DNA of 64,000 bases from Cryptomeria japonica. Its lineage: Eukaryota; Streptophyta; Pinopsida; Cupressales; Cupressaceae. Below the pieces are notes generated by a model. It did no database searches. It had not been told where the DNA came from and saw only the letters and a program-made list of their open reading frames with translations. The first letter of the stretch is position 1; each line of letters starts with the position of its first letter. This document shows, piece after piece, positions 1-10,640 of this stretch. The translations under genes were made by a program, and so were the position numbers. Where the stretch lies: assembly GCF_030272615.1 (NCBI RefSeq), contig NC_081412.1, positions 667,226,352 to 667,290,351 on the forward strand, in the 5' to 3' direction.

Positions 1-2640
1 TCCAGAGCGAAATTCATCATAAACCTTATTTGTTTCCTTGAATGGACTAGAAACCTTATTCCTAAGGTGGAAAATGATCCAATTTTGCCTCTTGAAGTGG
101 TTTGAAGTTTGAAAAGTGAGCAATCTAGCCTAGAATGAGATTTTCGCTCCTGACCCTTCCAAAGGGTTCAGAGCGAAAATCTTCTTAAAGCTCATTTCCT
201 CCTAAGTTTGACTAAATTTTTTATTTGCAGGGTATCTTGAAAGGAAGGATGGACATCTTGTAGCCCTTGGAATGTTTGAAAGCATTGAAGTATAAAGAAT
301 TTTGGACCAAAATGAGAATTTCGCTCCTGACCTTTCCAAAGGGTCCAGAGCGAAATTCCTAAAAACTCTTATTTTTGAATTGAAGAAGGTCAAGTTCTCG
401 GCCTTTTATGGCATGGATGGAAGGGAGATAGCTTGTCTTTGCCTCTTGAGGTTGTTTTGAAAGGGAGAAATGAAGAATCTAGCTCAAGTCAAGATTTTTG
501 CTCCTGACCCTTCCAAAGGGTCCAGAGCGAAAATCTTCCTAAGATGCATTTCTTTCCTTGTTTGCCTAAAATTTGATGTCCAAGGCATGATGAGAAGGAG
601 AATGAACATGATCTAGCTTTTGAGAGTGTTTGGTAGCTATGAAAATGAAGGATTTTAGCCAGGAAAGGAAATTTCGCTCCTGACCCTTCCAAAGGGTCCA
701 GAGGGAAATTCCTTATAAGCCTACTTTTTGACCTTTCTTGGACATGAAACCTTTTTCCTAGGGAAATGAAGGATGAGATTATACCTTGCAATGAAGTTTC
801 AAGTTCAAAAAATGATGATTTTTGGTCAAGAATGAGAATTTCGCTCCTGACCCTTCCAAAGGGTCCATAGCGAATTTTCTAAAAACCTCTCTTTGCTATT
901 AATTTTTTTGCTAGATCAAGTGTGGGATAAGGTAAAATCAAGGAGAAGTTTCCCCTGAGAGTGACTTTAAGTTGCTAGAAACCATGAAAGATGAAGGAAT
1001 TGAGCCTAAAAGTGATTTTCGCTCCTGACCCATCCAAAGGGTCCAGAGTGAAAATCCTAAAAACCATCTTTTCTTCCAAAATTTGAGCAAGTTTAAACTT
1101 GGACAAGGGTGCGAGAAGTCATTTGGATTGCCTTAGAGTGGATTTTGGTTGCCAAGAATGCAAATTTTGAAGCCAAATGAGAATTTCGCTCATGACCCTT
1201 CCAAAGGGTCCAGAGTGAAATTCTTAAGATCACCCTTTTTCCTTACAAATCAAGTCAAGATTTTGGTTTTTATACCCTGGAGAGGAGTGATGCAAGGTGT
1301 TCTAAGTCTTGGAGGTGGTTTGAAGTTGAAAGGATGGTGAAATAGCCCTAAAACAAGATTTTCTCTCCTGACCCTTCCAAAGGGTCTAGAGCGAAAATCC
1401 TAAAATCTACCTATTCCTTTCAAATTTATGCCAAGCTATGCCTAGACCAAGGTAAAATATGTCCTTGAGATTGACCTTGAGTTGATGGTTGTTCCAAAAA
1501 TGATGATTTTAGGCCAGAGGAGGGAAATCGCTCCTAACCCTTCCAAAGGGTCCAGGGCGAAAATCCTTCAATCACCTATTTTGCCTTGCAAAGTCAGGTT
1601 AAGCTTAGGTTGGATGAAAGAAGAGAAGTATTCCCTTGCCTTGTGAGGTGGATTGAAGTTGAAAGGATGGAGGAACATGCTCAAAACTTGAAAATCGCTC
1701 CTGACCCTTCCAAAGGGTCCAAAGCCAAAAACACTAAAACCATCCTTTTCTCCAAATTTTGTGCTAAGTCAGGCTTGGACTAGGGTGAGAAAAACTATTT
1801 GGAATGCCTTGGATATATTTTCAACCAGAAAAAATGCAAATTTTGAGCTAAAATGAGAATTTCGCTCTTGGCCCTTTCAGAGGGTCCAGAGTGAAATTCT
1901 GGATAGGTCTTGTCCTTGGCTAGGTTTTTGAGGGAATTTGACCTTTTAGGCCTTGTGAAGATCAAACCAATATTGCCAAGCTGGGAAATGAATTAAATGT
2001 GAGGGAATCCAGAGGAAATGAAGTGAAGAAAGTCAAATTGGGTGTGAATGGGCAAGCAAAAAGTGAATTTTGCTCCTGACCCTTCCAAAGGGTCCAGAGC
2101 GAAATTCATCAAAATCACTATTTCCCCTTTGTGTCAAGATAGGATTTTGATTCCTAAGGCATGAAAAGACTGGAGGGAGGTTGTTTAAGCCTTGCAAGAT
2201 AAATTGAAAGTGAAGAAGATGGAGGAATAAGCCTAAAACAAGAATTTCGCTCCTGACCCTTCTAGAGGGTCCAGAGCAAAATTCCCAATTTCACTCAAAT
2301 TGCTCATGATAGAGGTCAAGGCGTGGATCCCTGGGCTTTGGAGGAAGGAAAACTAGTGTGTGCTTTCCTTGGAAGGTATTTTGGAGTGGAAACATGCTAG
2401 ATTTTGTCCTAAAATGTGAATTTCGCTCTTGACCCTTCCAAAGGGTCCAAAGCGAAATTCTTAAAAACCTCTCTTTTGCCCCAAATTTGCATCAAGATTG
2501 ATGTTGGTTGAGAATGGGGGCGTCCTTGGGCATGTATCTAAGCAAGTACAGTTGCAAAGTGAGAACAATTTGAGCCAAGAATGCACATTTCACTCCTGAC
2601 CCTTCCAGAGGGCCCAGGGCAAAATTCTGGATAGGGCCTG
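1..2640. repeat. Tandem array of ~175-bp monomers with a conserved palindromic core
   Basis: Fifteen full cores and one half core (positions 1-18) recur with spacings of about 165-180 bp (one of 208). Cores begin near 141, 319, 494, 670, 838, 1015, 1183, 1357, 1524, 1690, 1855, 2063, 2241, 2417 and 2583. The left half reads about TTTCGCTCCTGACCCTTCC and the right half AAAGGGTCCAGAGCGAAA, so the two halves are near reverse complements around a 2-4 base centre. The ~135-bp spacers are only loosely alike (recurring aaggatgga, cctttgg and tttgaag words), while the cores are almost constant. No continuous ORF crosses the array. From its position upstream of an LTR-like promoter it may be the untranslated 3' part of a large LTR retrotransposon (inference). 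Confidence 0.9.
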
Positions 2641-2718
2641 TCCCTGGGGAGAATATTGAGCAAGCTTCATTTTAACATCTTCTTGTTGATGATTTAAGGT
2701 AGAAAATGCTATGTTGAA

Positions 2719-2925
2719 ATGAATTTATTATGTGTCCTTAATCATCTTTTGGTTTGTCTTGCAGTTAAAAGTAGACCGGGCCAAGACAAGGACGACCTTC
2801 TCCAGTCCAGCATCAACAAGGATGACCTTCTCCAGTCTAGCATCATCAAGGATGACATCTTCCAGTCCAGCATTCCAAGGAAAGGTAAACCATCCATCCT
2901 GCACATCAAAGACAAAGGAGGTTAA
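2719..2925 (+). repeat. Short ORF with a 30-bp/10-residue tandem repeat
   Basis: Three in-frame 30-bp units lie at 2788-2817, 2818-2847 and 2848-2877. They encode variants of K-D-D-L-L-Q-S-S-I-N inside a 68-codon open frame starting at 2719. The unit is highly charged and serine-rich and matches no domain I recognise. The frame sits just after the palindromic array and before an LTR-like promoter, so it may be a scrap of a retroelement protein or just a minisatellite that happens to stay open. I do not call it a gene. Confidence 0.5.
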
Positions 2926-3218
2926 AGCAAGGGTTCGTTGAAGAAGCAGATAGTTTCAGAAGAGTTAATTAAAGCTAGCTTCTCAACATCATCAAATTGA
3001 ACATCAGCCAAGTTACAAGTGTCAGGCAAGGTGGCGTCCCAATCATCATTCCTCCATGTTGGGTTGATCCACCTCAGCGTGTCCAAGTTCAATGTAACTG
3101 ACTCATCAAAGATGACACAAACTTTGATGTACCTACCCCGGCTATCCATTGGTCGAATATCCCAGAGAAGACATGTGTCCAAATAATGCAATTATTTCAT
3201 TGGTCAGAATCAAGTTTG

Positions 3219-3645
3219 TTGTAACAAACCCTAATTAAGGTTTTCATTGTAAAATCTCGGCCATTGATCTCAAATTGATCTAAGCCATTGAATTATATTG
3301 AGGGCACTATATAAGCCCTGGCTCCTCATTTGTGAAGGTTAATAGTTAGTCAATAATAGCTAATAGTTAATAGTTAGTAATAGAGGCCAGAATAGTAGAA
3401 TAGCAATTAGAGTAGATTAAGAAGAGAAGGCAAGACATTGTTGCCTTAATTGTAAAGACTTCTTTTCATTGAAGATATGGTGGAATATGTTGTTTCTTTG
3501 CAATGTGCATGGTCTCTTGTTGAATCTTCATTTTTGATGATAGATGATTAGATTGAGTGAAGAAAATTGTTGAATGCACATGTGTAGAATCCGTCTAATC
3601 CATACCACTAGCCTCTTACTGATTGTAAGTGTGCCCTACATGGTC
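3219..3645 (+). promoter_or_regulatory. LTR/promoter-like segment with TATA box
   Basis: A plus-strand TATA-like element, ctatataagccc, lies near 3308-3319. It is followed by a stretch rich in the repeated word taatagttag (3340-3390) and later a possible LTR end ccctaca near 3634-3640. The segment begins around tgttgtaaca (3219). TG...CA edges of this type are usual for LTRs, but I found no matching second LTR, primer-binding site or target duplication, so the boundaries are guesses. Confidence 0.3.
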
Positions 3646-4174
3646 AACTGGTATAAAATGATCTTAATCTTAAGTCGTTACATGTCTATTGTTCATGCAT
3701 TATCTTGATGGTGATCAATGTCTGATGGTGTACGATTTGAACATATTGGAAGAATCCCTTAGAAGATCGCACTGAGTTGGTGTCAGATTGTTCAAGCCTG
3801 ATGGTGAGACCCAGCCCAGTAGGACTCCACCTAGTCGTTCATCCATCTTCTTGCATTCTAGGTAGTAGAGTAGACTTCCTGAACCCTGCATCTTTTGCCA
3901 TTTGTTTGTCTTCCAGTTAGTAAATAGGACTTGTGATTCCAGCAAATCAGACATTCAAGTCATCGAGTGTAATTCCCCTTGTGATTCCAACAAAATCACA
4001 TCATACCGCGAAGAGCTTATCCAAGAGTAGAGATCCTACATAACAGAACCTTGGAGTTACTTCGACTGATCCTTCGGCGAGATCTTCAGCAATTGGGAAC
4101 TTTGTTCAAGAGAGGGTAAGGTACATTTAGGTATTTTATTCTATGTTTGGTCGTGTACAAAATACACATCAACA
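3646..4174 (-). mobile_element. Probable LTR fragment, minus strand, edge at 4174
   Basis: Read on the minus strand, the sequence beginning at 4174 starts TGTTGATGTGTATTTTGTAC, a TG-type LTR edge with a short inverted repeat (gtgta...tacac). The pattern resembles LTR starts I have seen in conifer repeats (recollection, not a search). The other edge and any coding part are not visible. The small ORFs here (for example 3715-3954 minus) look accidental. Confidence 0.25.
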
Positions 4175-6480
4175 CTACCCTAATTGGTATTGATCCATTG
4201 GGCATAGAGTTGGAAGTCTCAACCTTGCCCTTCCAAGTGTGTTGGCCTATGACTATGGATGCTAAACTATGACAGGCAAACTTTCTTGACAAAGGATTGT
4301 TTCTTAAGACTGAGTCTTTCTTTTGACTTGTTATTATTGTTATTCTTTAATCTTATCAAAACCCTACGTCTCTATGTTGAATATTTATATGAATGAAACT
4401 TTTTCAGCTCCTAAGAAGATTATCAAAACGTAAAAGCATAAGGATTGGATTCTATTTCAAATTTGCTTCTATGACTGCAATATGGCTTAATGGACTACTT
4501 TTCCTCTTAATCTTGTATATTCTTTGTCATCTCCCATTTGTTATCAATGTTTTGATCTCCCATAGTGCATTGTTTTACTTAGTCTTGACTATCCTTCAAA
4601 CCCTAGCACACCTTGTGTATTCCCGCTTTATTGATCATGACCGGCTGCTCTTGTATCTACATAGTCTTTATTTTCTACACTAGACTCTCTTTGCTACTAT
4701 AACAGTCCTTTTGAAGAACTGTCTTTGGTCTTTTTTCTCAATACTATTGGTGTTGCTCTGAGGACTATGCATTGTTCTTTTAGGTGTAACAACTGCATTT
4801 ACTTTATCACTGTTGGAAGGTGTTGATTTACCCTTTAAAGATACTCCCTTCATAGCCCTATGACTGTTGTATTTTGGAATACAAGTCATTGTTTCCTACT
4901 TGAATATGACTATCAAAAGATTCTATTCTTGCAGCTTTGTCATTTCAAATACTTTGCACCACTCTATTAGAAGCTTGTTCATTGTTTCTCTTCTCTTTGC
5001 CTAGTTGGGTGAAGATTGTTTTTTTGTCTTTTGACCTCCTTATGCTTGCTAAGATCGGGAAATGGATTTTTTGGAGACTCGTAACCTGCTCTTAGGCTGC
5101 AAGTGGTGGGTATTTGAGTTCATTGTATCTTAGACCCGTTCCCATAGCAGTGACTTGTTCTTCATTCACTTGTAGTTGTATCAAACTTTGTCTTTGTTCC
5201 ATAGGGTGTCCTCTTGTTGTCAAAAGAGATCAATGCACTTTGTCTTTTCATAAGGTGTTTAACTCTGCCTTTTGAATGTAAGTTCTAAGTCAATTACACT
5301 TAACCTAGTGGACTGCCCCTTGATCTTGATTTCAGACTTCGCATGCTTTATATCATGGCTCCAAAATTGTGCCCTTGACAATGTGCTCTTATTCATGGTG
5401 GTTTGAGTTTCATATGTATCTCCCTATCAGTGCATGTCCCACCTCTTGAGACTATTTTTTTTTGTCTTTATTTGCAAAAAGGTCCATTCACTGTCACTGG
5501 TTGTTATTGAACCTCAAAATATGTTCCTTTGAAATCTCCTCCATGAGTTTAGTGATGGGGTTTACGTAGTCTGCTCAACACTTCACCTAGTTGGTGTTGC
5601 TCAATTCCACCAACTCACCAGGCCTAGTTGCACTCTAGACCTCCAAGTCCTTCTCATTCTCTTCTAGGGCTTGATACTTGACCATTCTAGGGTGCTTTCT
5701 TCAAGTGTTTTGGTTAGGAACCCTACCAATTTACAGTGCTTCTCTGGTGCTCAATTATAGCTTCTTGGTTTCAACTTGTCAATTTGACCTCCTGTTGTTG
5801 TGAGATGATGCAGAGGTGTGGAGGTGTCTTCTAACATGTTTTGAATGCATTTAGGGTCCATTATAGGTTTACAATCATTAGGTTCCTTACCGATTTCAAA
5901 ATCTTGCCTAGAAAAAGGCTACAAGGAATGAGCCCCAATTAGGCCTCCAAAACCAGTTTTCTAGGGATTGAAGGAAAATGATACAAAAGACCCCTCAATA
6001 AGTTTAGATTTTCTTAAAATATACACTTAACCTCAAAGGATTTTTGTGGTTTTGGCTTCTGGTTTCACCGTACAATGTACTAACCCCAAAATGAGGGTTT
6101 TGAAGGGTTTTCTAGGCCTCTAGCCGGCAGTGAATGGTCAAGTTGGGGTTTGAAAATTAAATGACCTTTTCAAGGCTTCTCCTTGCATAGGAAACTCTTT
6201 CCCAACTCCATGGACCTCCCCAAAAACTTAGAAAGTGACTTGGCATTCACCTCTACACTTGGTACTTCATTTTCACCTTACTTCCTCTAGACGGGTTGCT
6301 CTTAGACTCACCTAGAATAAGGTGACAGTCATATTGAAACTCATCTCCAGACTCTGCCCTTGCATATGTACAATGTACAGGTGGTTTCCCTTCATGTCCC
6401 AACTAGACATGATGGCAACATGTGTCTAACTCATGGGGCAACCATATTTACAAACAAACTGCTATATACAAGCCAAAATT
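4175..6480. other. No gene seen; decayed repeat-like DNA
   Basis: The longest open frame is 4393-4683 (plus, 96 codons). It is leucine/tyrosine-rich, resembles no family I know, and has no splice or codon signal supporting it. The rest is peppered with stops in all frames. It is probably old retroelement leader or LTR sequence linked to the minus-strand LTR edge at 7174, but that is inference. Confidence 0.4.
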
Positions 6481-7174
6481 GGTTGTTCACAAACAAGAAC
6501 AAGAAAACACTAATGAAAACTATCAAAAAAACTTGAGATTGAACCAAAAATGTTGTAACACACTAGATAGACTCAATCCATTACTAGATTAATGGATTCA
6601 ATCCATTTTCAATTACAAAATGAGTAAAATCAAGCCAAAATGTTGTCAACAAGTCTGAAAATGAGTAATTTCAGTTTGTTGAACTTACATCACACACTTC
6701 TCCAACCTTGGTAAACATGCAAGAGAGGGTATTTATAGTTTTCCCATGTGTGGCTTCATCCTAGGGCGTTGGACAATCCCTAACTCCACCGCTAACCAAT
6801 TCAAGACAAAAGTTGTCATGACAACTTTTGCAACTTTGCATTTTTGCACTTTTTGGTCTTCTCAACCTATAAGACCTATTCTAAGTCATCACATATGACT
6901 TTTAAAACATTCCTAAGACTAATTTAACCCTCCCTAATGCCTATACCAAGTTTTGACAGTTTTGACCATCAAGAAGGTCAACTACCTACTCAAACCCACT
7001 ATTTACACAAAAATGCAAACCTAAGAAGAATGAAGTCAACCTAGGCCTGCATTGACTCAAAACACTAACTCTTGGACCCTCCTGGAGTCCTTATTCACTA
7101 TTGACTTGGCTAGGGTCAGTACAAGCCAAAATTGTGAAAACTAGATAGCCTAAGTCCTAGGTGCTCCTGCACCA
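6480..7174 (-). mobile_element. LTR (U3-R part), minus strand, starting TGGTGCAGG at 7174
   Basis: On the minus strand the segment opens TGGTGCAGGAGCACCTAGG. A good TATA box, CTATAAATACCC, lies about 435 bp in (plus-strand gggtatttatag, about 6727-6738), followed by a leader-like stretch. This is the expected U3-TATA-R order of a Ty3-type LTR. The far edge, primer-binding site and coding region were not found, so it could be a solo or truncated LTR. Confidence 0.4.
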
Positions 7175-8450
7175 TTTAGACAACAAATAATGTTTTCCAA
7201 TATAGCTCAATGTACCTTATTGTTGATCTTTGTCAAAAAGTCTTTTACTGTATTGGTGATTGTAGTTGTGTCTCCAAAATGATTGTTTTGACACTCCTTT
7301 GAAGATTTGACTACCTCATACAAGAGGCAAACTCTAGTTGCTCTATCTTTACTATCATAGCTATCCTTTTGCAATATATATGTTGTTATGAGATGCTTTT
7401 CACAAAAATCCCTAAAATATTTGAAGAGAGCTAAAATATTGGAAGAGAGATCTAACAAAGTGGAGTCCATTTCTCAAAAAAATTACATTTTCTCATAACT
7501 TTACATTTTGAAATGCATTAGTATACATGAATGAGCTCCTTGAATCAGACAAGCATAAGATAAGAGATTTACCTTTGATATACATGAAGTTGTTCTAAAA
7601 GAAACTCTTGATACTCTTAAAAAACGTGGGTCTCTTTTGTCTTCTCCGGTTACGGTCTCTTTAACACCCCTTTTTGCTGAAGTATGATTGTTGTGATTGT
7701 TCTTTTGCTTTATGAAACTCCTCATAATCATGTAGTACAAATATATGAGGGCATGCATGCAGTTTCATGGGTGAAAAGGACTCCATTTTCATGGTGAAAG
7801 CATGAGACAAAGAGCAAACGCGATGAAGAACTATATTAAAATCCCTAGATCTACAAGAAAACTCTTACTTTCTTCTCCCTTTTTCTTTAAACTCTCATTT
7901 CCCTCTTTTCACTAAAAAGAACTTGAATTCAACTTTCTCTTTCTTTGTAAGTATATGTTTGGGCTAGGGCTAAACTAGCTCCAAAAAATCATGATTTCCA
8001 CATAACACAAAGGTTAGTTGAAAATTACAGATCTTGGTCATGCTGTGGGCAGAACTAGCTGTGTCTTTCATTTTTAAGTGAAAAGGGAAAATGTAAGTTG
8101 ATAATTAAGTTTATATATTGTAAATCTAAATTAATAAATTATTATAATTTATATGTAGAATTTATTTATTGTAATTATGTATTTTATATTTTATGATTAT
8201 TAATATTTTTGTTTGGTTGACTATTTTAAATATTAGTATAGATATTTTAAATACATCTAAAAGACATGAGAGATGTCATGTGTCTATTTTAAAAAATTTA
8301 AATAGTTGACATGTATTACAGAAATTATTTTAAAAGAATTTATAACATAATTGAACTTATAATTTTTTAAATTAAAATAATTAAATATTATTAGAGAAAA
8401 GAAAAGGTGAAGAAAAGTGCACTACAAAACAATTATCATTGAGAGCATAA
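7175..8450. other. No gene supported; two short minus-strand open frames
   Basis: Minus-strand frames at 7207-7470 (87 codons) and 7501-7758 (85 codons) lie close together. Neither matches a family I recognise, and I see no splice sites joining them. From about 8090 the sequence becomes strongly AT-rich. Confidence 0.3.
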
Positions 8451-8461
8451 GAAGGTACACA

Positions 8462-8575
8462 CAAAGTATTGCCTGAGTTAGTCTTGTTGTGGAGAACTTG
8501 TACTCTTGAAAGAGAGGTCACAAGTTCAAATCCCACAAGGGGGTAAGGTATGTACACCTTATATATATCAAAAAA
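8462..8575 (+). mobile_element. tRNA-derived SINE
   Basis: A ~114-bp insertion is bounded by perfect 10-bp direct repeats aaggtacaca (8452-8461 and 8576-8585), the target duplication expected from LINE-driven retroposition. Inside are a Pol III box-A-like stretch (tagtcttgttgtgg, about 8479-8492) and a box B (agttcaaatcc, about 8523-8533). It ends in a ta-rich tail and an A run immediately before the second repeat. The T arm cannot pair properly, so this is not a functional tRNA gene. Short length, tRNA-like head and A-rich tail fit plant SINEs. Confidence 0.7.
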
Positions 8576-8585
8576 AAGGTACACA

Positions 8586-9370
8586 AGAAAATAATTAACA
8601 TCTTATTGAAATAATTTTGATGCACTTTAATGTTTTCTAGATGATACTATTTTAAAATTATTTTTAAATCAAGAAGTAAAACTTTAATTTTAGATAATAT
8701 TTTTTAGATAGTTTTAAGAATAAACATATAAAATATAAAATATAAGTTATAAATAAAGATTTGGGTTATCATTATACTATTTATGTAGTATTTGCTAAAA
8801 AGTGATTTACATATATTTAATTTATTGAGGAATCTATAAAGAAATATTTTTTATTAAGAGGATTAAATTCTATTCATTATTTTCTATACATTTTTTTTAT
8901 ATAGAATTTTTATAAGACTACCATAGATTTCTTAAATACACTTATCTAAAAGATAAAAGATGTCAATATATCAGTTTTAAGGTGCCCATTTATTCTAAAT
9001 AAAAAATTTAGAATATGCATTTTTGTCGAATCTTGTATCACTTTATTTTTATTATTAAATTAAAATTTATAAAAAAAAAATTAATATATAATTTAACATT
9101 TACAATAATATATTACATTTATTATTTAAAATTATTAAATATATTTAAGTCAAAATTTTCATTGTATAATTTTTTAAATAAATATTTTTTTTAAAAAAGT
9201 TAAATAAAACTTTAATATTAAAAAGTAACATTTAGTTGAAATTTCAAAATACAACCAAAAAATATATGTTTTTTTAAGTAATACATATATTTAAAATTAA
9301 TATGTAAAACATTCATTTATAAAAGTTAATTTGAATACATTAAAAAACTTATTTTTTTAAGGAATAAGGT
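8586..9370. other. AT-rich spacer, no gene seen
   Basis: Very AT-rich DNA with long A and T runs and stops in every frame. No repeat boundaries were recognised. Confidence 0.5.
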
Positions 9371-9499
9371 GTGTGCATGGAAGAACAAGTGGATGACGCT
9401 AGTTGGTAGGATTTTAAAACTGGTTTTAGTAGTTGTGCAAATATAGATCATGTCCTAATTTACGATGACTGAGAAAGTAAACCCAATTTGGAAGGTTTT

Positions 9500-9765
9500 C
9501 TAAAACGATTTCTATGAGAAGGAGCTAAGGAGGAAAAAGGAATTTCATTGTTTAAGTGGGATATGGTTTGTTGCTCAAAGGATGTTGGTGGGGTAGGTTT
9601 TAGAAGATTGGTTCCTCAAAACTTGGCCTTGGGTGCCAAACTATCTTGGAAGATTCTTAATTTCCCAAATAAACTTTGGTGTTGAATTATGAGGAAGAAG
9701 TATCTAGATTATGATGATCCAAATCATATCAATGACTCAAGCAAATTCTATTGGTGAATCACCAT
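9500..9765 (+). pseudogene. LINE reverse-transcriptase C-terminal remnant
   Basis: The plus-strand translation runs through K-W-D-M-V-C, then G-G-V-G-F-R, N-L-A-L-G-A-K-L-S-W-K and, after one stop, K-K-Y-L. This is the typical post-RT segment of plant L1-type LINE ORF2 (KWDxVCxPKxxGGLGIRxLxxxNxALLxKWxWR). An in-frame stop follows the W-C of the aligned block, so the copy is dead. The reading continues at 10235 after intervening LTR-like DNA. Confidence 0.65.
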
Positions 9766-9839
9766 ATTCTATTGGTGGATTTCTCATATGATGATTCGTT
9801 TGGGAAAATAGGAAGTTGATTACTCAACCATATTCTTTT

Positions 9840-10175
9840 TAAATCATTTTTGTATCTTGCCATGTTGCAGTTAGCTTCAGGTTTTGCATGTCATCTTTTG
9901 TATCTTGCCCCAAGAGTAGTTAGCCTTGGTTTGCAAGTCTAGAGTATTGAGTTGTTTTCATTATAATCTGATATACATAATCAATATATTTTGTGGCCAA
10001 GTGCTCACTATGGTTTTTCACTATTTGGGTTTTCCACATAGAAAATCTTGGTGTTCATGTGTTGGATATGTGTTGTTGATTAATTGTTTGTGTTGCATTA
10101 ATTTATGTTTAGATCGATTCACTCCCCCCCCCCCCCTCCCTTCCAACCTCTCAATCCTCCCTTGGGTTCAACACA
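9840..10175 (+). mobile_element. LTR-like fragment splitting the LINE, with poly-C tract
   Basis: The words ggtttttcactatttgggt, ttttccacatagaaaatctt and ggtgttcatgtg occur in the order seen near the 3' end of some plant copia (SIRE-type) LTRs (recollection). They are followed by gattcact, a run of 13 C (about 10122-10134) and ttgggttcaaca, the usual sequence at such LTR ends. The segment interrupts the LINE reading frame between about 9765 and 10235. I could not define target duplications. Confidence 0.4.
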
Positions 10176-10234
10176 GAGTTGGCCAAATTTGGGTTCACAT
10201 AGTATCTAGGGTGACATATGCATTATTGCCCCAT

Positions 10235-10640
10235 CCATGATTGTTTGGAAAATATGGAAGGAAAACAATAAGAGGATTTTCAAAGAACAATTAGTAGAAA
10301 TTGCAAATTTAATCAAACTAATTGAAGATGGCATTTATGAAAAAAGTCAATGCTAATCAGTTGCGTAGGAGGAATCATTGTTTCACTAGTTGGGATAACT
10401 TCATATAGACAAATTGGAGGGGCACTTAGGAATCTGAGTTGTTGCTTTCCACCTAAGAATGTGAAGAGGTGTGAGCCACGATGATTTGATCCTCCCTAGA
10501 GTAGACTAAAATTAAATTTTGACAAGGCTGCAAAGGGCAACCCAAGTCCTACTGGTATTGGATGCATAATCAAAATGAATTTGGTGAATGTGGGTGGGCG
10601 CTTGTCCAAAATGTAGGGTCTACTTTGAAGTTTGACCAAA
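10235..10640 (+). pseudogene. LINE zinc-binding and RNase H-domain remnant
   Basis: From about 10228 the translation gives P-S-M-I-V-W-K-I-W-K-E-N-N-K-R-I-F, the zf-RVT-like end of plant LINE ORF2. Around 10505-10600 it gives L-N-F-D-K-A-A-K-G-N-P-S-P-T-G-I-G-C, matching the RNase H-like (RVT_3) start LNFDGAxKGNPGPAGIGxxxRD. The order and spacing continue the 9500-9765 remnant, so these are two halves of one plus-strand LINE. Stops and frameshifts are present. Confidence 0.65.

Noticed and set aside
202..1783. Small ORFs within the array (for example 202-393, 489-791, 1149-1340, 1586-1783)
   Set aside because: They are set by the repeated core sequence, lie on both strands and differ in the spacer parts; no conserved protein.
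1..2640. CRISPR-like direct repeats with spacers
   Set aside because: Eukaryotic context. Spacers are ~135 bp and related to each other, the repeats are palindromes inside a satellite-type monomer, and there are no cas genes.
8479..8545. tRNA gene
   Set aside because: Box B is present but the T arm and acceptor stem do not pair; flanking target duplications make it a SINE.
10122..10134. Poly-C run as a regulatory G-quadruplex
   Set aside because: Such C runs are common at copia LTR ends of this type; a single run is not evidence of a quadruplex function.
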